Positions 21,040-31,123 of a stretch of 34,850 nt of DNA are shown here, one piece after another. The DNA is from Cochliopodium minus (lineage: Eukaryota > Discosea > Himatismenida > Cochliopodiidae): positions 122,339 to 157,188 of the forward strand of contig JAMYWO010000018.1 of assembly GCA_024220525.1 (NCBI GenBank), given 5' to 3'. The notes under the pieces are model-generated. The model was not told where the DNA came from, did not search any database, and was given only the letters and a program-made list of their open reading frames with translations. How positions within the stretch are numbered: the stretch's first letter is position 1; every line of letters starts with the position of its first letter. The translations under genes were made by a program, and so were the position numbers.

Positions 21040-22674
21040 TTGTATATTATTTATTTATTTTTTATTTATTTTTTATTTATTTTTATTTTATATATTTTAT
21101 TTTATTTAATAATTTTAATTTTTAAATCTGTTAATGATTCGAATTTCATTAAGAAAAGTAATATCATCGTAATAAAATGTATTAATTGATAAAAAAAGGA
21201 ATAGGAGGAGTGGAAATGGGAATGGCATTAACAGAAAGATACAAATCTCTTTTAAATAACATTAACAACATTAACAACATAAATAACATAAATAACATCA
21301 ACAACATAAATAATAATAATATCAATAATAATAATAATGACATAAATAATAACAATAATAATAATGACAATAACAATAATAATAATGACAATAACAATAA
21401 TAATAATGACAATAAGAATAAAGTGGAGATAGAATGCGTAATTATTGAAAAATCTTCTCTTTTTTTAAATGAACTCAATAAGAACAATAACAATAACGAT
21501 AATAACAATAACAATAACAAGAATAATGGTAATAACCATAATAACGGTAGTTACAATAACAAGAATAACGATAGTAAAGAAAATAATGATAATAACAATA
21601 ACAAGAATAACAATAGTAAAGATAATAATGATAATAACAATAACAAGAATAACGATAGTAAAGATAATAATGATAATTACAATAAAAATGAAAGTGATAG
21701 TAGTGGGAAGAGAAATGACAAGAAGAAGGGAGATGATAAGAAGGGAGATGGTAAGAAGGGAGATGGTAAGAAGGGAGATGATAAAAAGGGAGAGAAATTT
21801 GAGGAAAAAGTGAGAGAAGAAATGGAGAAAAAAGGAATTAAAATTATGTTAAATTCTGTTTGTGTTAATGTTGATTCTTCTTTTGTTTTCCTTCACACTG
21901 GTCTTTCTCTTCCTTATCATCTTTTGGTAAATCCCTTTATTTTCTTTTCTCTTCTTTATTTTTTAAAAATTCTTTTATTTTCTATTCATCTCTTTCATTT
22001 TCATCTCTTTTTGTATTCTCTTTAATTTTTATAATTTAAATTATTTTTTATTTTTAAAATCACATTTTGTTCATTGAAAGGTATGGTGTACGGGGGCAAA
22101 AGCACCACCAGAATTGAAAGAGACAGGTTTAAAAACAAATGATAAAGGATTTTTAATGGTAAATTCTCATCTCCAATCTCTCCATGATCCTTCTATTTTT
22201 GCTGGTAATACCGAAAAATTAAATTAAATTAAACAAATCAAAATAAAATAAAAAATAAATTAAACATTTCAAATAAAAAAAAATTATTATATAACAAATA
22301 AATAAAATTCTAAAATAATTAAAAAGGAGGGGACTGTGTTAGTGTAGAGGGCCAAGAATGGATCCCAAAAGCATCTGTGTATGCCATAAGACAATCTCCT
22401 ATCATTTCCAAAAACATAATTAATTATCTAAGTGGAGAAAAATTGGTTGAATTCATCCCTCAAAAATCTTATTTGACTCTTTTGATGACTGGTTCTTTTA
22501 TTTCTTTTTTTTTTTATAATAATAAATTTAATTTTTTTTTTTTTTTAATTTTTGATAGGAGACGGAAAAGCAATTAGTAGATATAAATACACCAGTTTTC
22601 ACAACAATTTGATTTGGAAATTGAAAGATAAAATTGATAAAGATTTTATGGTTTTATATGATCCAAACAAATAG
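20777..22674 (+). CDS. NADH/FAD-dependent oxidoreductase of the SelD-associated type, 5' end missing
   Basis: Exons 20777-20933, 21199-21926, 22081-22204, 22327-22491 and 22559-22674 give 429 residues without a start. Seen in order: VRPFHSFFSKLNEW, the NAD(P)-binding VIIGGGIGGVEMG, CTGAKAPPELKETGL, FAGGDCVSVEG, VYAIRQSPIISKNI, LLMTGDGKAISR and WKLKDKIDKDFM. This series matches pyridine-nucleotide oxidoreductases that occur alone or fused in front of selenide,water dikinase in some bacteria and algae. No dikinase domain follows the TAG. About 100 residues with the FAD-binding Rossmann motif should precede 20777 and are hidden by the gap. Two asparagine-rich inserts and a KKGDGKKGDDK tract interrupt the NAD-binding domain. 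The 3' end converges on the next gene, 85 bp away. Confidence 0.8.
21254..21420 (+). repeat. Asn-coding microsatellite inside the oxidoreductase gene
   Basis: Runs of AAC/AAT/ATA codons (NNINN repeats, then NNNNNND repeats) form an in-frame low-complexity insert between the first helix of the NAD-binding domain and the strand EIECVIIEKS. A second array lies at about 21478-21790. Such asparagine runs are typical of very A/T-rich amoebozoan genomes. Confidence 0.85.
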
Positions 22675-22759
22675 AATCAATCTTTAGAAGAACCTTTTTG
22701 GAATGAAAAGTCTTAAACAAATTTATTTAAAAAAAATATTTTTTTTTTCTCTTTTAATT

Positions 22760-23169
22760 TTAAATTATATCATTTGAGAATTCTTCAATTCTTTCAAATT
22801 TATTTAAATCTAATGGACAAGGAACCGGATTTTTTGAAAAAGTTATATTTTCAATGTTTTTCCCAAAAACAAGAGTCTTATTTCCTAATCTATTTTGATC
22901 TAATAATTTCATATTTTCATCTATCCAATTCACAAGTATAATATTGTGAAGAATTGGATCAATTGAGTAAACATATCCTTTAAAGATAATTTTTTAACCT
23001 TTAAAATATTAATCTTTTCTTTTTTTTGATTTTTACCACTCAATTTCTTATTGGTTGTTGTTATTACCATATGTTTTCCTATTCTTTTTAAAAAAAAAAA
23101 TTTTATCATAAAGAAAATAAATTGAAGAAAGAATTTGAACATTTCATTCATATCATTTTGGCTTATCAT
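22760..23169 (-). CDS. Gemin6-like Sm-fold protein
   Basis: Three exons are proposed: 23141-23169, 23037-23083 and 22760-22977, giving 97 residues. The last junction (LSG-YVYSIDP) is firm. The first rests on a GTTCAA donor that removes a T-rich, Phe-heavy stretch and gives MNEIIGKHMVITTTNKKLSG. The pattern IGKHMVITTTNKKLSG, YVYSIDPILHNIILVNW, then a loop and TLVFGKNIENITF, matches the Sm fold of Gemin6, a member of the SMN complex that loads Sm rings onto snRNA. An LSm12-type N-terminal domain is an alternative. Without the first intron the protein would be 116 residues with an implausible hydrophobic stretch. It starts 80 bp after the preceding gene on the same strand. Confidence 0.55.
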
Positions 23170-23249
23170 TTTTCAATTTTTTTTTATTTTTTTTTTCAAC
23201 TTTAAATAGTTTTAATATTTTCTTTTTAAATTTTGTGATAATAATAAAT

Positions 23250-24305
23250 TTATTCAGTCCATCCAAAAAGTTCTACTTCAAAGACCAAGTAAGAGTTGGA
23301 AGGAATTGTTCTCATATCTCTGCTTCCATATCCATAAGAAGGGGAAATAACAAACAAGGATCTTCAATAAAAAAAGGTAAAATTTTAAATTAACTTTAAT
23401 TTCATAGGAATTTAATTAAATACAAAATATATTTGATGAAAATTTTAGAATCAATTAAACAAATTTGAATAGATTTTTTTAATTGTACTTACTTTTCACC
23501 TTTATTCATTTTTCCTTTTTTTATTGTTTAATTATATAAGAAAAATCAATTTTTTAAAAATAAAATACCAACACCCTCATCCCACCTTTACAATTGAAAA
23601 ATCATTTGAAAAATCATTATTTTAAAATTTTTTAAAATTTTAACCCTTTAATAACTTGTCCTCCTCCCACTTTAAATGAAAAAGTTTCATTTCTGTCACG
23701 TGATGAATCAAATTTGTTTCCATTTAATAACCTAATGATCCAACAAAATACTTGATTATATTCATATTTTTTATTTATTGTTTATTATTTATATTTTTTA
23801 AAATAATTATATAAAATTATAAATAAAATTTCTTTTTTTAATTTAACATTACGTTCCAACATAATGAACGGAAACATTGGAAAGTTTTGGAGGAACAGAG
23901 TTTTCTTCACCTTTAACTAAAATTGTTTTTGCAAAACCATTAGATTGTGCACTTTTGATTAATGAACAAAGATTTTTATGTCTCTCTTTCCAATCTGATA
24001 CTATTTTTTGAAATAATTACGTAATTACTTTATTATTTTCTCATCTTCAGTTAATTTGAGTGCTTTGATGATAATTTGTATTTTTTGAAAGTATTATTTT
24101 TTTTCTCATTTCCTAAATTATTCTCAAATTGAGGAAATATAAATTTACCTTGATGTTCTTTTGAACAATAGAAAGAACTTTTGCATGATGAACCTTCAAA
24201 AAAGAGAGATTAAAAAATAAAGTTTTATGAAGATTTGCTTTTACATTGTTGAAGTGGTTTTTGTTGTGTTTCTTCTGTTTGGCATACAAAACATTTTCTG
24301 GACAT
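23250..24305 (-). CDS. MYND zinc finger-FKBP peptidyl-prolyl isomerase fusion
   Basis: Seven exons (24245-24305, 24149-24193, 23853-24000, 23645-23731, 23569-23585, 23493-23514, 23250-23361) give only 163 residues. All phases agree. The N terminus is a MYND finger: [12 protein letters not shown], then [20 protein letters not shown] and RHKNLC. The rest is one FKBP domain: [50 protein letters not shown] and [11 protein letters not shown]. The FK506-pocket residues Tyr, Phe-Asp, Val-Ile, Trp and Tyr are kept, so isomerase activity is likely. MYND fingers bind proline-rich peptides, which suggests a targeting role. Exons 5 and 6 are 17 and 22 nt. The gene lies between two genes on the same strand, 80 bp from one and 267 bp from the other. 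Confidence 0.85.
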
Positions 24306-24572
24306 CTTTCTTTATTTTTTTTTTTGGGTCAAATTTTTTTTTTTTTTTTTTTTTTGAGGCAATGGTAGAAATTGCAAAAACAGAAAGTAAAAGAAGCAAA
24401 TGTGCCCTCCATTTCAAGCAAAAAGAAATTGAAAGATGTTGTATAAATAGAATTTAATGAAAAAATTCTTTGAAAAATAAAGATTCAAATCAAATTAATT
24501 AAAACAAAGTATTTTGTTGATTGTTTTTTGATTGAATAGAAAATTAATTTTTGTTTTTTTTTTTTTGAATAA
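24306..24572. other. Intergenic spacer with long T tract
   Basis: The spacer between the transporter 3' end and the MYND-FKBP start. It holds T runs of about 22 bases near 24332-24354 and is otherwise featureless. Oligo(dT)/oligo(dA) tracts are common in promoters of A/T-rich protists, so a promoter role for the FKBP gene is possible. Confidence 0.4.
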
Positions 24573-27500
24573 TTAATTGATGAGAGGTTTTTTTTCAAAG
24601 TGATAGTTGTTGCCAAAATTGTGTTTTAAACGATAATGTTCACGAAGTTTGTAGACAATGAAAAGAAGCAAAACAAAACCAATCGCTACCACTGAAGAGA
24701 TCCAATTATTGTAAATTGCTGCTGCAATTGTCAACAAACTAATAAATATTGGAAAAAATGCAATATACAAAAATCCCACTGTTGTTTTTGCTGCTTTGAA
24801 TGGTCTTTTTTTTTTTTTTGAGTAATAAATAAAATAATATTAGTGGAAATAAAATTAAAGAAAAAAAAAGGGAACAAAAAAATAAAAAATAAATAAAAAA
24901 AATAATTAAAGAAAAAAAAGGTACCTGGGCATTTGTTTGCCTTCATAAGAATAAGAGAGCTTGATGTAAGCGCAGGTCATGGCAATCATGATGGAACAAT
25001 AAAAGAGATTGGCTACTTCAACGAGAGAAGTGTAAGGAAGAACAACCAAAATACAACAAAAAAGACCATTCACCAAAATAGCTACCATGTTTGTTTTCAA
25101 TTTTGGATGTTTGTATGTTAAAAATGGTAAATTTAAATATTCTGGTGCCCCCAATGAACATAACTGATTACTGTTTGGTAGTAATGATGACATCGTTCCC
25201 GCAAAATTTGAAATCATGGAGGATCCTATTGTAAAATACCCTTTTTTTTTTTACAAATCAAATTAAAAATATTAAATTTTACAAATCAGATTAAAAATAT
25301 TAAAAGAGTTAGAAATTTGAAATTTAATTTCATTAATAAATTAAAATTATAAATTTAATTAAAAATAGAAATTAAATTTTATATTTTTATATTTTATAAT
25401 GAAAAGTTTTTTGTGAGAATTTAAACTGAGCCATATAATTTAGATCAATTTTTATATCTCAACTCATGACAGTATATATATTGTTCATTGATTGAATATG
25501 ATCATATTATCATTTGTATATGTTGATTAATATTGATCTAATTAATCATTTTTACTAGCAAATTTTCAATTTTACAATAGATATAAAAATACAATTTAAT
25601 TTTATAATATATTTTAAAATTCAATTAAAAATATTAAAAGAGTTTGAAGACAATATTTCTTTAATAAATTATAAAGAAGAAATGAATAAATAAAAAAAAT
25701 GAAAAAGTAATTTATTAAAAATAATTTTAAAAATAATTTTAATTTTAATTTATTATAAAGTAATTTTAATTTTAATTTATTAATTAAATTGAATTTCAAA
25801 ATTTTTGTAAATTTTTTTTAGATGAAAAAGAGGAGAATTTACCTAATCCTTTGTTTATACCCAAAGCGATAAATGCAAATGTGCCAGTGTGCCAAAAAAG
25901 CCATTGTTTATCTTGTCCCAATGTTCCTATCAATGCTTTTTTTCAAAAAATTAAATATTTTAAAAATAAACACTTAAAATTTTTAAAAAAATATTTAAAT
26001 TTAAGAACATTTTAAAATTTAATATAATTTAAGATAAATTATTCAAAAATTAAAATATATAAAGGTAAGTAATAATTAAATTAAATAAAAAAATAAAAAA
26101 ACAGAAAGAATGTAATTTTAAGAAAAGGTAATAAAAAGGTAATGAAAAGATAATAAAAAGGTAATGAAAAGGTAATGAAAAGGTAATGAAAAGATAATGT
26201 AAAGGTAATAAAAAGATAATGGAAAGGTAATAAAAAGGTAATGAAAAGGTAATGAAAAGATAATGGAAAGGTAATAAAAAGGTAAGGAGTACCTGTCCCA
26301 TAAGTGAGGAGACCAGAGATGATGATTAAAATGAAAGATTTAAACAAGTTTTTTTCTGGATCTTTGATTTGTTCCACCACACTTCCCACACTATCATATC
26401 CACTACCAAAAAATTAAATAAAAAATTGAATAAAATTATGTAATAAAAAAATAATTTTATCAATAAATAATATGTAATATTGAAAGTAAATAAATGAACA
26501 AAAATAAAATGTAAGTAAAAGTCATAAAAAATAAAGTAAAATAAAAGTGAGAGTGGAATATAAATATAAGGGATGTTATGTTAATTAGAATGTAATTAAC
26601 AAAATAATAAAGAAAAAGTGAATGTTATAAGTAAAATATGAAGAAGATAAGGGAATATGTTTATTCAGAAAAAGAATATATAAAAAGATAAGGGAATGAG
26701 TTAATTAAGAATATATAAAAAGATAAGGAATGAGTTAATTAAGAATATAACTAGAAAAAGATAAGGGAATGTGTTAATTAAGAATATATAAAAAGATAAG
26801 GAATGAGTTAATTAAGAATATAACTAGAAAAAGAAGATAAGGGAATGTGTTAAATGTAAATGTAAATTAAAAGAAAAAGAAGAAAAAGAACCTGTTTCCC
26901 CAAACAGCAAGATTTAAAGCTGCAGTGATGTGTTGAAAACCATGATCATCTTTAAAATAATTGACAGGAGGAAGAATGATCCAATCTTTTGGATCCACTT
27001 CTCCCCTCACCAATCCATACACAAACAAAATCACTATTGGTGATATCGATATCAACCCAAAGACTTTTCACAAAATAAAAAAATTTTAAAAAATTTTAAT
27101 TATTAAAAAAAAAATTAAAACTTTAACTTATTAAAACTTGTGATAATCTTTTAATATTCAATTATAACAAATTTTAATTTAAATCTTTTAAAATATTTTA
27201 AAAAAAAAAGAAATGAAAAAAAAAGAAATTAAAAAAGAAATTAAATTAAAAATTTAAAAGAAAGTATAAATATCTAAAGACGGAATTAATAAATTGAATA
27301 GAATAAATTTAACAATAAAAATAATTTTTTTTATAAAATTAAATAATTAAATAATGAAAGAATAGAAAGCAGTTAAAAGCTGCAAATCAAACCCATATTT
27401 TTTTAATTTTGTTTCCAAAAAGGAATAAGCAAAAGAGAGAATAGATAATTAAACAATTTTTTCAATGAAAAATAATGAAAGAATAAATTTAAATATAAAA

Positions 27501-28771
27501 AGAATAAATAATGAAAGAATAAATTTAAATATAAAAAGAATAAATAATGAAAGAATAAATTTTTTTGAAAAAAAGTAAAAAGAGGTATTTTTTTTGAAAA
27601 TAAAGAGGGAAAAAAAAAGTAGTACATCCACTCAAATAAGACATAAAATTGGCACCCAATAAATTGAGAAAGGTGACAAGAATGATGGCAACAATGGGAG
27701 TACCGTAATGCCACCAAAATGTTCCAAACTTTTTGTCTGTTTGAGACAAATAATCAATTATCAACACCGCAAATGAACTCGTAAATAAACTTTTAAAAAA
27801 AAATTGTTAACAAATATTCAAAAAAAAAAATGAAAAAAAATATAATTAAAATGAAATAATAATTTTTTTTAAAAAAAAAATAAAAAAAAATAAAAAATGA
27901 AAAATACAAAAATAAAAAATAAAAAAAATGAAAAAAAAAAAAGTATTAAGTTACCTGTAATAAATCCAATAACAAATAGCACAAACGAAAGAAGCCCCTA
28001 TTTTTCGAAAAAATTAATTATTATTTTATTTTTATTTTTATTTTTATTTTTATTTTTATTTTTATTTTTATTTTTATTTTTATTTTTATTTTTATTTTTA
28101 TTTCAATAATTTGAGGTTTATTTAAATTATCTTAAAAATTGTAAAAAAAATTGTAAAAAAAAATTGTGAAAAGGATTTTAGAAAAAAATACCTTCACCAA
28201 AAGCAGTTTTAATCCATAAAAACATTCCTTCATTACTTGGCATTGCGAGTCCCAATTCTGCAGTTATTAATGCTGTAGGTAAAGCCCATCTATTTTTTTT
28301 TTTGAAATAAATAATAATTAAATAAATAATTAAATTTCTATAATTAAATAATAATTAAATAAATATTTAAATATAATTAAATAATAAATAAATATTTAAA
28401 TATATAATTAAATCAGTAAATATTTTTGAATTTTTGAAAAGGAAAAAAGTTACATGAAAGGAACAATAAAAGTCAATAAAAGAGCAATGGCAGGATAAGA
28501 ATTCAAAAGTCTTTCTCTCCCAAATGCACCTATTCAAAAATTCAAAAAAATTGATTTTAGTTAAATTAATAATAGATGATAACATTATTTACCCCCACAA
28601 ACAATGAAATATACTTGATTTGAATTTATTTTTGTTAGTGATTATTCAATTGGAAAAAGTAAAGGAACATTATATACCAATAAAGGAAAATTTTAGCCAA
28701 TGAATTTGTATTTTATTTTCACTTCCTTTTTCATTATCAACAACATAATCTTTAACTGTTAGATCATCCAT
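24573..28771 (-). CDS. APC-superfamily amino acid/polyamine transporter
   Basis: Eleven exons (28678-28771, 28593-28613, 28454-28529, 28192-28289, 27955-27997, 27626-27789, 26892-27063, 26293-26402, 25843-25935, 24925-25225, 24573-24804) with consistent phases give 467 residues. The sequence has the APC start FIVCGGAFGRER, then WALPTALITAELGLAMPSNE, repeated hydrophobic helices expected to form about 12 membrane spans, YDSVGSVVEQIKDPEKN, FAGTMSSLLPNSNQ and a polar C-terminal tail. The nearest recognisable pattern is that of plant and protist polyamine/amino-acid:proton symporters (PUT/LAT-like). The substrate cannot be told from sequence. Exon 2 is only 21 nt. Introns run from 63 to 617 bp and are rich in tandem repeats, so the gene is three times longer than its coding sequence. 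Confidence 0.88.
26110..26290 (+). repeat. 11-bp tandem repeat in transporter intron 8
   Basis: About 15 copies of AAAAGGTAATG and close variants (AAAAGATAATG, AAAAGGTAATA) fill the intron up to its donor on the minus strand. The repeat is responsible for long false frames of LPFHYLFI repeats on the minus strand. Confidence 0.9.
26640..26860 (+). repeat. Longer tandem repeat in transporter intron 7
   Basis: A unit of roughly 35-60 bases built from AAGATAAGGGAATG, AGTTAATTAAGAATATA and TAAAAAGAT occurs four to five times with nearly identical sequence. The higher-order alternation of AATATATAAAAAGATAAGG and AATATAACTAGAAAAAGA suggests duplication of two-unit blocks. Confidence 0.8.
27403..27438 (+). 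repeat. Dispersed repeat, copy 1 (matches 33013-33048)
   Basis: Thirty-six bases, identical to 33013-33048 in the same orientation, containing GTTTCCAAAAAGGAATAAGC. Similarity continues for about 30 bases further with small gaps (ATAATTAAACAATTTTT). This copy sits inside transporter intron 6, the other in intergenic DNA. Confidence 0.85.
27465..27560 (+). repeat. 37-bp tandem repeat in transporter intron 6
   Basis: About two and a half copies of a 37-base unit containing AATAATGAAAGAATAAATTT and AAATATAAAAAG. It starts immediately after the dispersed repeat. Confidence 0.75.
28020..28101 (+). repeat. (ATTTTT)n hexanucleotide microsatellite in transporter intron 4
   Basis: About 13 copies of the hexamer TTTTTA in the intron between exons 4 and 5. 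Confidence 0.9.
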
Positions 28772-29013
28772 CTTTATTTTCTATAAATTTTTATTGTTCT
28801 GTAATTTTTGAACTTTGATTAATTATTTATTCAAATTAATTTTCTTTCTCTTTTTATTTTTATATTTTATTTTCCTCAAATTTTTTTTTTTTATAAAGTG
28901 TGATTTGGTTCTTGTAAATTTCTCAAAAAAAAAAATTTGGAAGATAATTCTTTAAAGTTTTCTTTCTCGGATAACTCCAACTTTCAAATATATATTCCAA
29001 AATCAAGTATATA

Positions 29014-29660
29014 ATGAATTCCCAAATAAACAATTTTATATTCAAAATATCTCAAGGTGAAAAAAATATATATCCCCAATAAAGGTTTTAAACATTATCC
29101 AATCAAATTAAAAGGTGATATAGAAGCAATAAAGGAATTATTGAAAAATGATGGTTCATTAATCAATCAAACATCAAAAACAGGATTTTATCCAATCCAT
29201 TATTCTGTGATTTACAACGAATTGGAAGCAACAAAATTAATTTTACAATACAAATGTGATCCCAATAAAAGAAATTTGACAAATAACATTGTAAATTTTA
29301 AAAAAAAGAAATTTATTTTAAATTTTTAAAGAAACAAAGAATGACCAAAGAACACCACTTGATTTATTGAAAGAAAATGAAATTAGATATGAACTTGAAA
29401 AAGAAGAGCAATCATTACAAAAAACACTCAAATTGAAAGAATTAATAGAACTCACTATCAAAAGTAATTCTGAAAAAAATAATTCTGAGAATAACAATCT
29501 TTTCAACAATAAAAATAAGAACAATAGCGATAACAACAATAACAGCAACTACAACAACAACAATTTCATCCCATTAAATTCTGGAATTGAAAAGAATAGT
29601 TATTCCACTACCCAACCTAAATTTGCTTTCACCAATTATGAATACCTTGATGAAAACTGA
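29014..29660 (+). CDS. Ankyrin-repeat protein with Asn-rich tail
   Basis: Exons 29014-29056, 29085-29290 and 29340-29660 give 189 residues. After a short N terminus, residues ~20-100 hold ankyrin-type repeats: GDIEAIKELLKNDGSLINQ, then GFYPIHYSVIYNELEATKLI and DQRTPLDLLKEN. A charged helix follows (YELEKEEQSLQKTLKLKELI), then an asparagine tract. Ankyrin repeats mediate protein-protein contacts. No specific partner can be inferred. The first intron is only 28 bp (29057-29084, GTGAAA..AAAG) and is required for frame: reading through it meets TAA. It is divergent from the transporter (242 bp) and convergent with the PH gene. Confidence 0.75.
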
Positions 29661-29820
29661 AATAAAAAAAAGAAATAAAAAAAGAATTAAAAATATAAAA
29701 AAATTTAAAAGATAAAAAGAGAATTTTAAAGATAAAAAAGAATGAAATATAAAAAAAATCAAAAAAGAATCAGGAAAAGAATTTTTATTTTTAAAAAAAA
29801 ATGAATTTTATTGAAAAAAG

Positions 29821-31030
29821 TTAATTTTGAGAAAGGAGTTCTTGTTTGGAGAGAAATTTGTCGAGGAGAATTTGTTTTTCTTTTAATTGTTTTTTCAAGT
29901 TTTTGTTTTCTTCAAAAAGTTTTTGTAAAAGTTTTAATTTTTCTTTTTGTGCTTTGTTTTCTATTTCTTGAAATTCTAATAATATTTCTTCCTGACTTTT
30001 CTTTCCTTTTTTTGTTCCTCCTCCTCCTCTCTCTTCATTTGTTTCTTTTTCTTCCACATAATCCCTTTCTTTAAATTCTGAATAAAAACTGTTGTTAGCT
30101 TTATTTATGTTAGCTTTATTTGTGTTAGTTTTATTTGTGTTATCTTTATTTATGTTAGTTTTATTTCTGTTATTATCTTTATCTATGTTAGTTTTGTTGT
30201 TATCTTTATCTATGTTATCTTTATCTTTATTTCTGTTGTTATCTTGATAATCTTTGTTTAAATCTTTGAAATCTTTTTTGGTGTTGATATTTTCATTTTT
30301 TTCAATTTCAGTGAAATCATTTTCACTGTTATCATCTTCCTCACTATCTTTTAAAAAGAGAGGTTGTGCTTGATTTTCCATTGTTGTGGAAGAAGAAGAG
30401 GGGGAAGAATTTGCTTTTTCATCCTGTATGGGAAGAATTTCAAAATTGTTATTTTCAATGGAGGATCCCTTTGAAATGGTTGTTTCGGATTCTGAATTAT
30501 AACTTCTCAAAAGAGAGTCTATTATATCATGTATCTTTTTTGTATTTTTTGCAATAAAATTTTGAATTCCACTCACCCAATAATCAAGATCTTTAAACAA
30601 TTTTAGTTTTTAAGAAAAATAAAAAGTTATATCAAAAAGAAAATGTTATATTCAAAAAAAGAAAGAAAAATATAAGAGATTATGAGAGATTATGAGAGAT
30701 TATAAGAGATTATAAGATTATAAAATCAAAAAAACTTTTCTTTTCTGGATTTCAAAAATTATTACTTGTCTTTGAGCTTGCTTCCATATAATATATTCTA
30801 TTTTCTGTATGCAACTGAAACATCCAAGGGGATTTAATTTTAATGTCATTTGTAGAAAGATTTGATGAGGTAGTGATATTCGTGATTGAAAATAACTCTA
30901 TTATTCCCAATGGTTCATCCATTTTTTCTTTTGCTCTATAATAATATAAGTTTGAATTTTCTTGTTTAAAATATCTTTTCTTCCATCTTTTAATTCCCTT
31001 CACTCCCAATTTGTTTAAATAACCTTCCAT
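29821..31030 (-). CDS. PH-domain protein with C-terminal coiled coil
   Basis: Exons 30766-31030 and 29821-30590 join in phase 1 over a 175-bp intron to give 344 residues. Residues 1-105 are a pleckstrin-homology domain: MEGYLNKLGVKGIKRWKKRY, FQLHTENRIYYMEASS and, across the splice, NLDYWVSGIQNFI as the closing helix. The basic beta1-beta2 loop suggests phosphoinositide binding at membranes. The middle is low-complexity with Asp/Asn/Lys repeats (IDKDNNKTNIDKDNNRN). The end is a coiled coil (NKAQKEKLKLLQKLFEENKN) likely to dimerise. It resembles small PH adaptors of amoebae, but I cannot name an orthologue. It shares a 93-bp divergent spacer with the RING gene. Confidence 0.8.
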
Positions 31031-31123
31031 AAAATGATAATTATGTTGTTATATCTATTTTTTATTGGCCTTTATCTAATCAATATTTTTTTTTTTTTCT
31101 TTTGAGAATTAAAAAAAAAAAAT

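Noticed and set aside
21182-21520. Poly-leucine minus-strand frame
   Set aside because: Antisense of the asparagine codon runs in the oxidoreductase gene.
24227-24457. Plus-strand frame with a Phe-rich hydrophobic stretch
   Set aside because: It covers the antisense of MYND-FKBP exon 1 and a T homopolymer.
26050-26389. Minus-strand frames with repeated LPFHYLFI that look like a repeat membrane protein
   Set aside because: They translate the 11-bp intronic repeat next to transporter exon 8; the exon phases skip it.
26110-26860. Regular tandem arrays considered as CRISPR-like repeats
   Set aside because: Units are contiguous without unique spacers, lie in introns of a eukaryotic gene and have no cas genes nearby.
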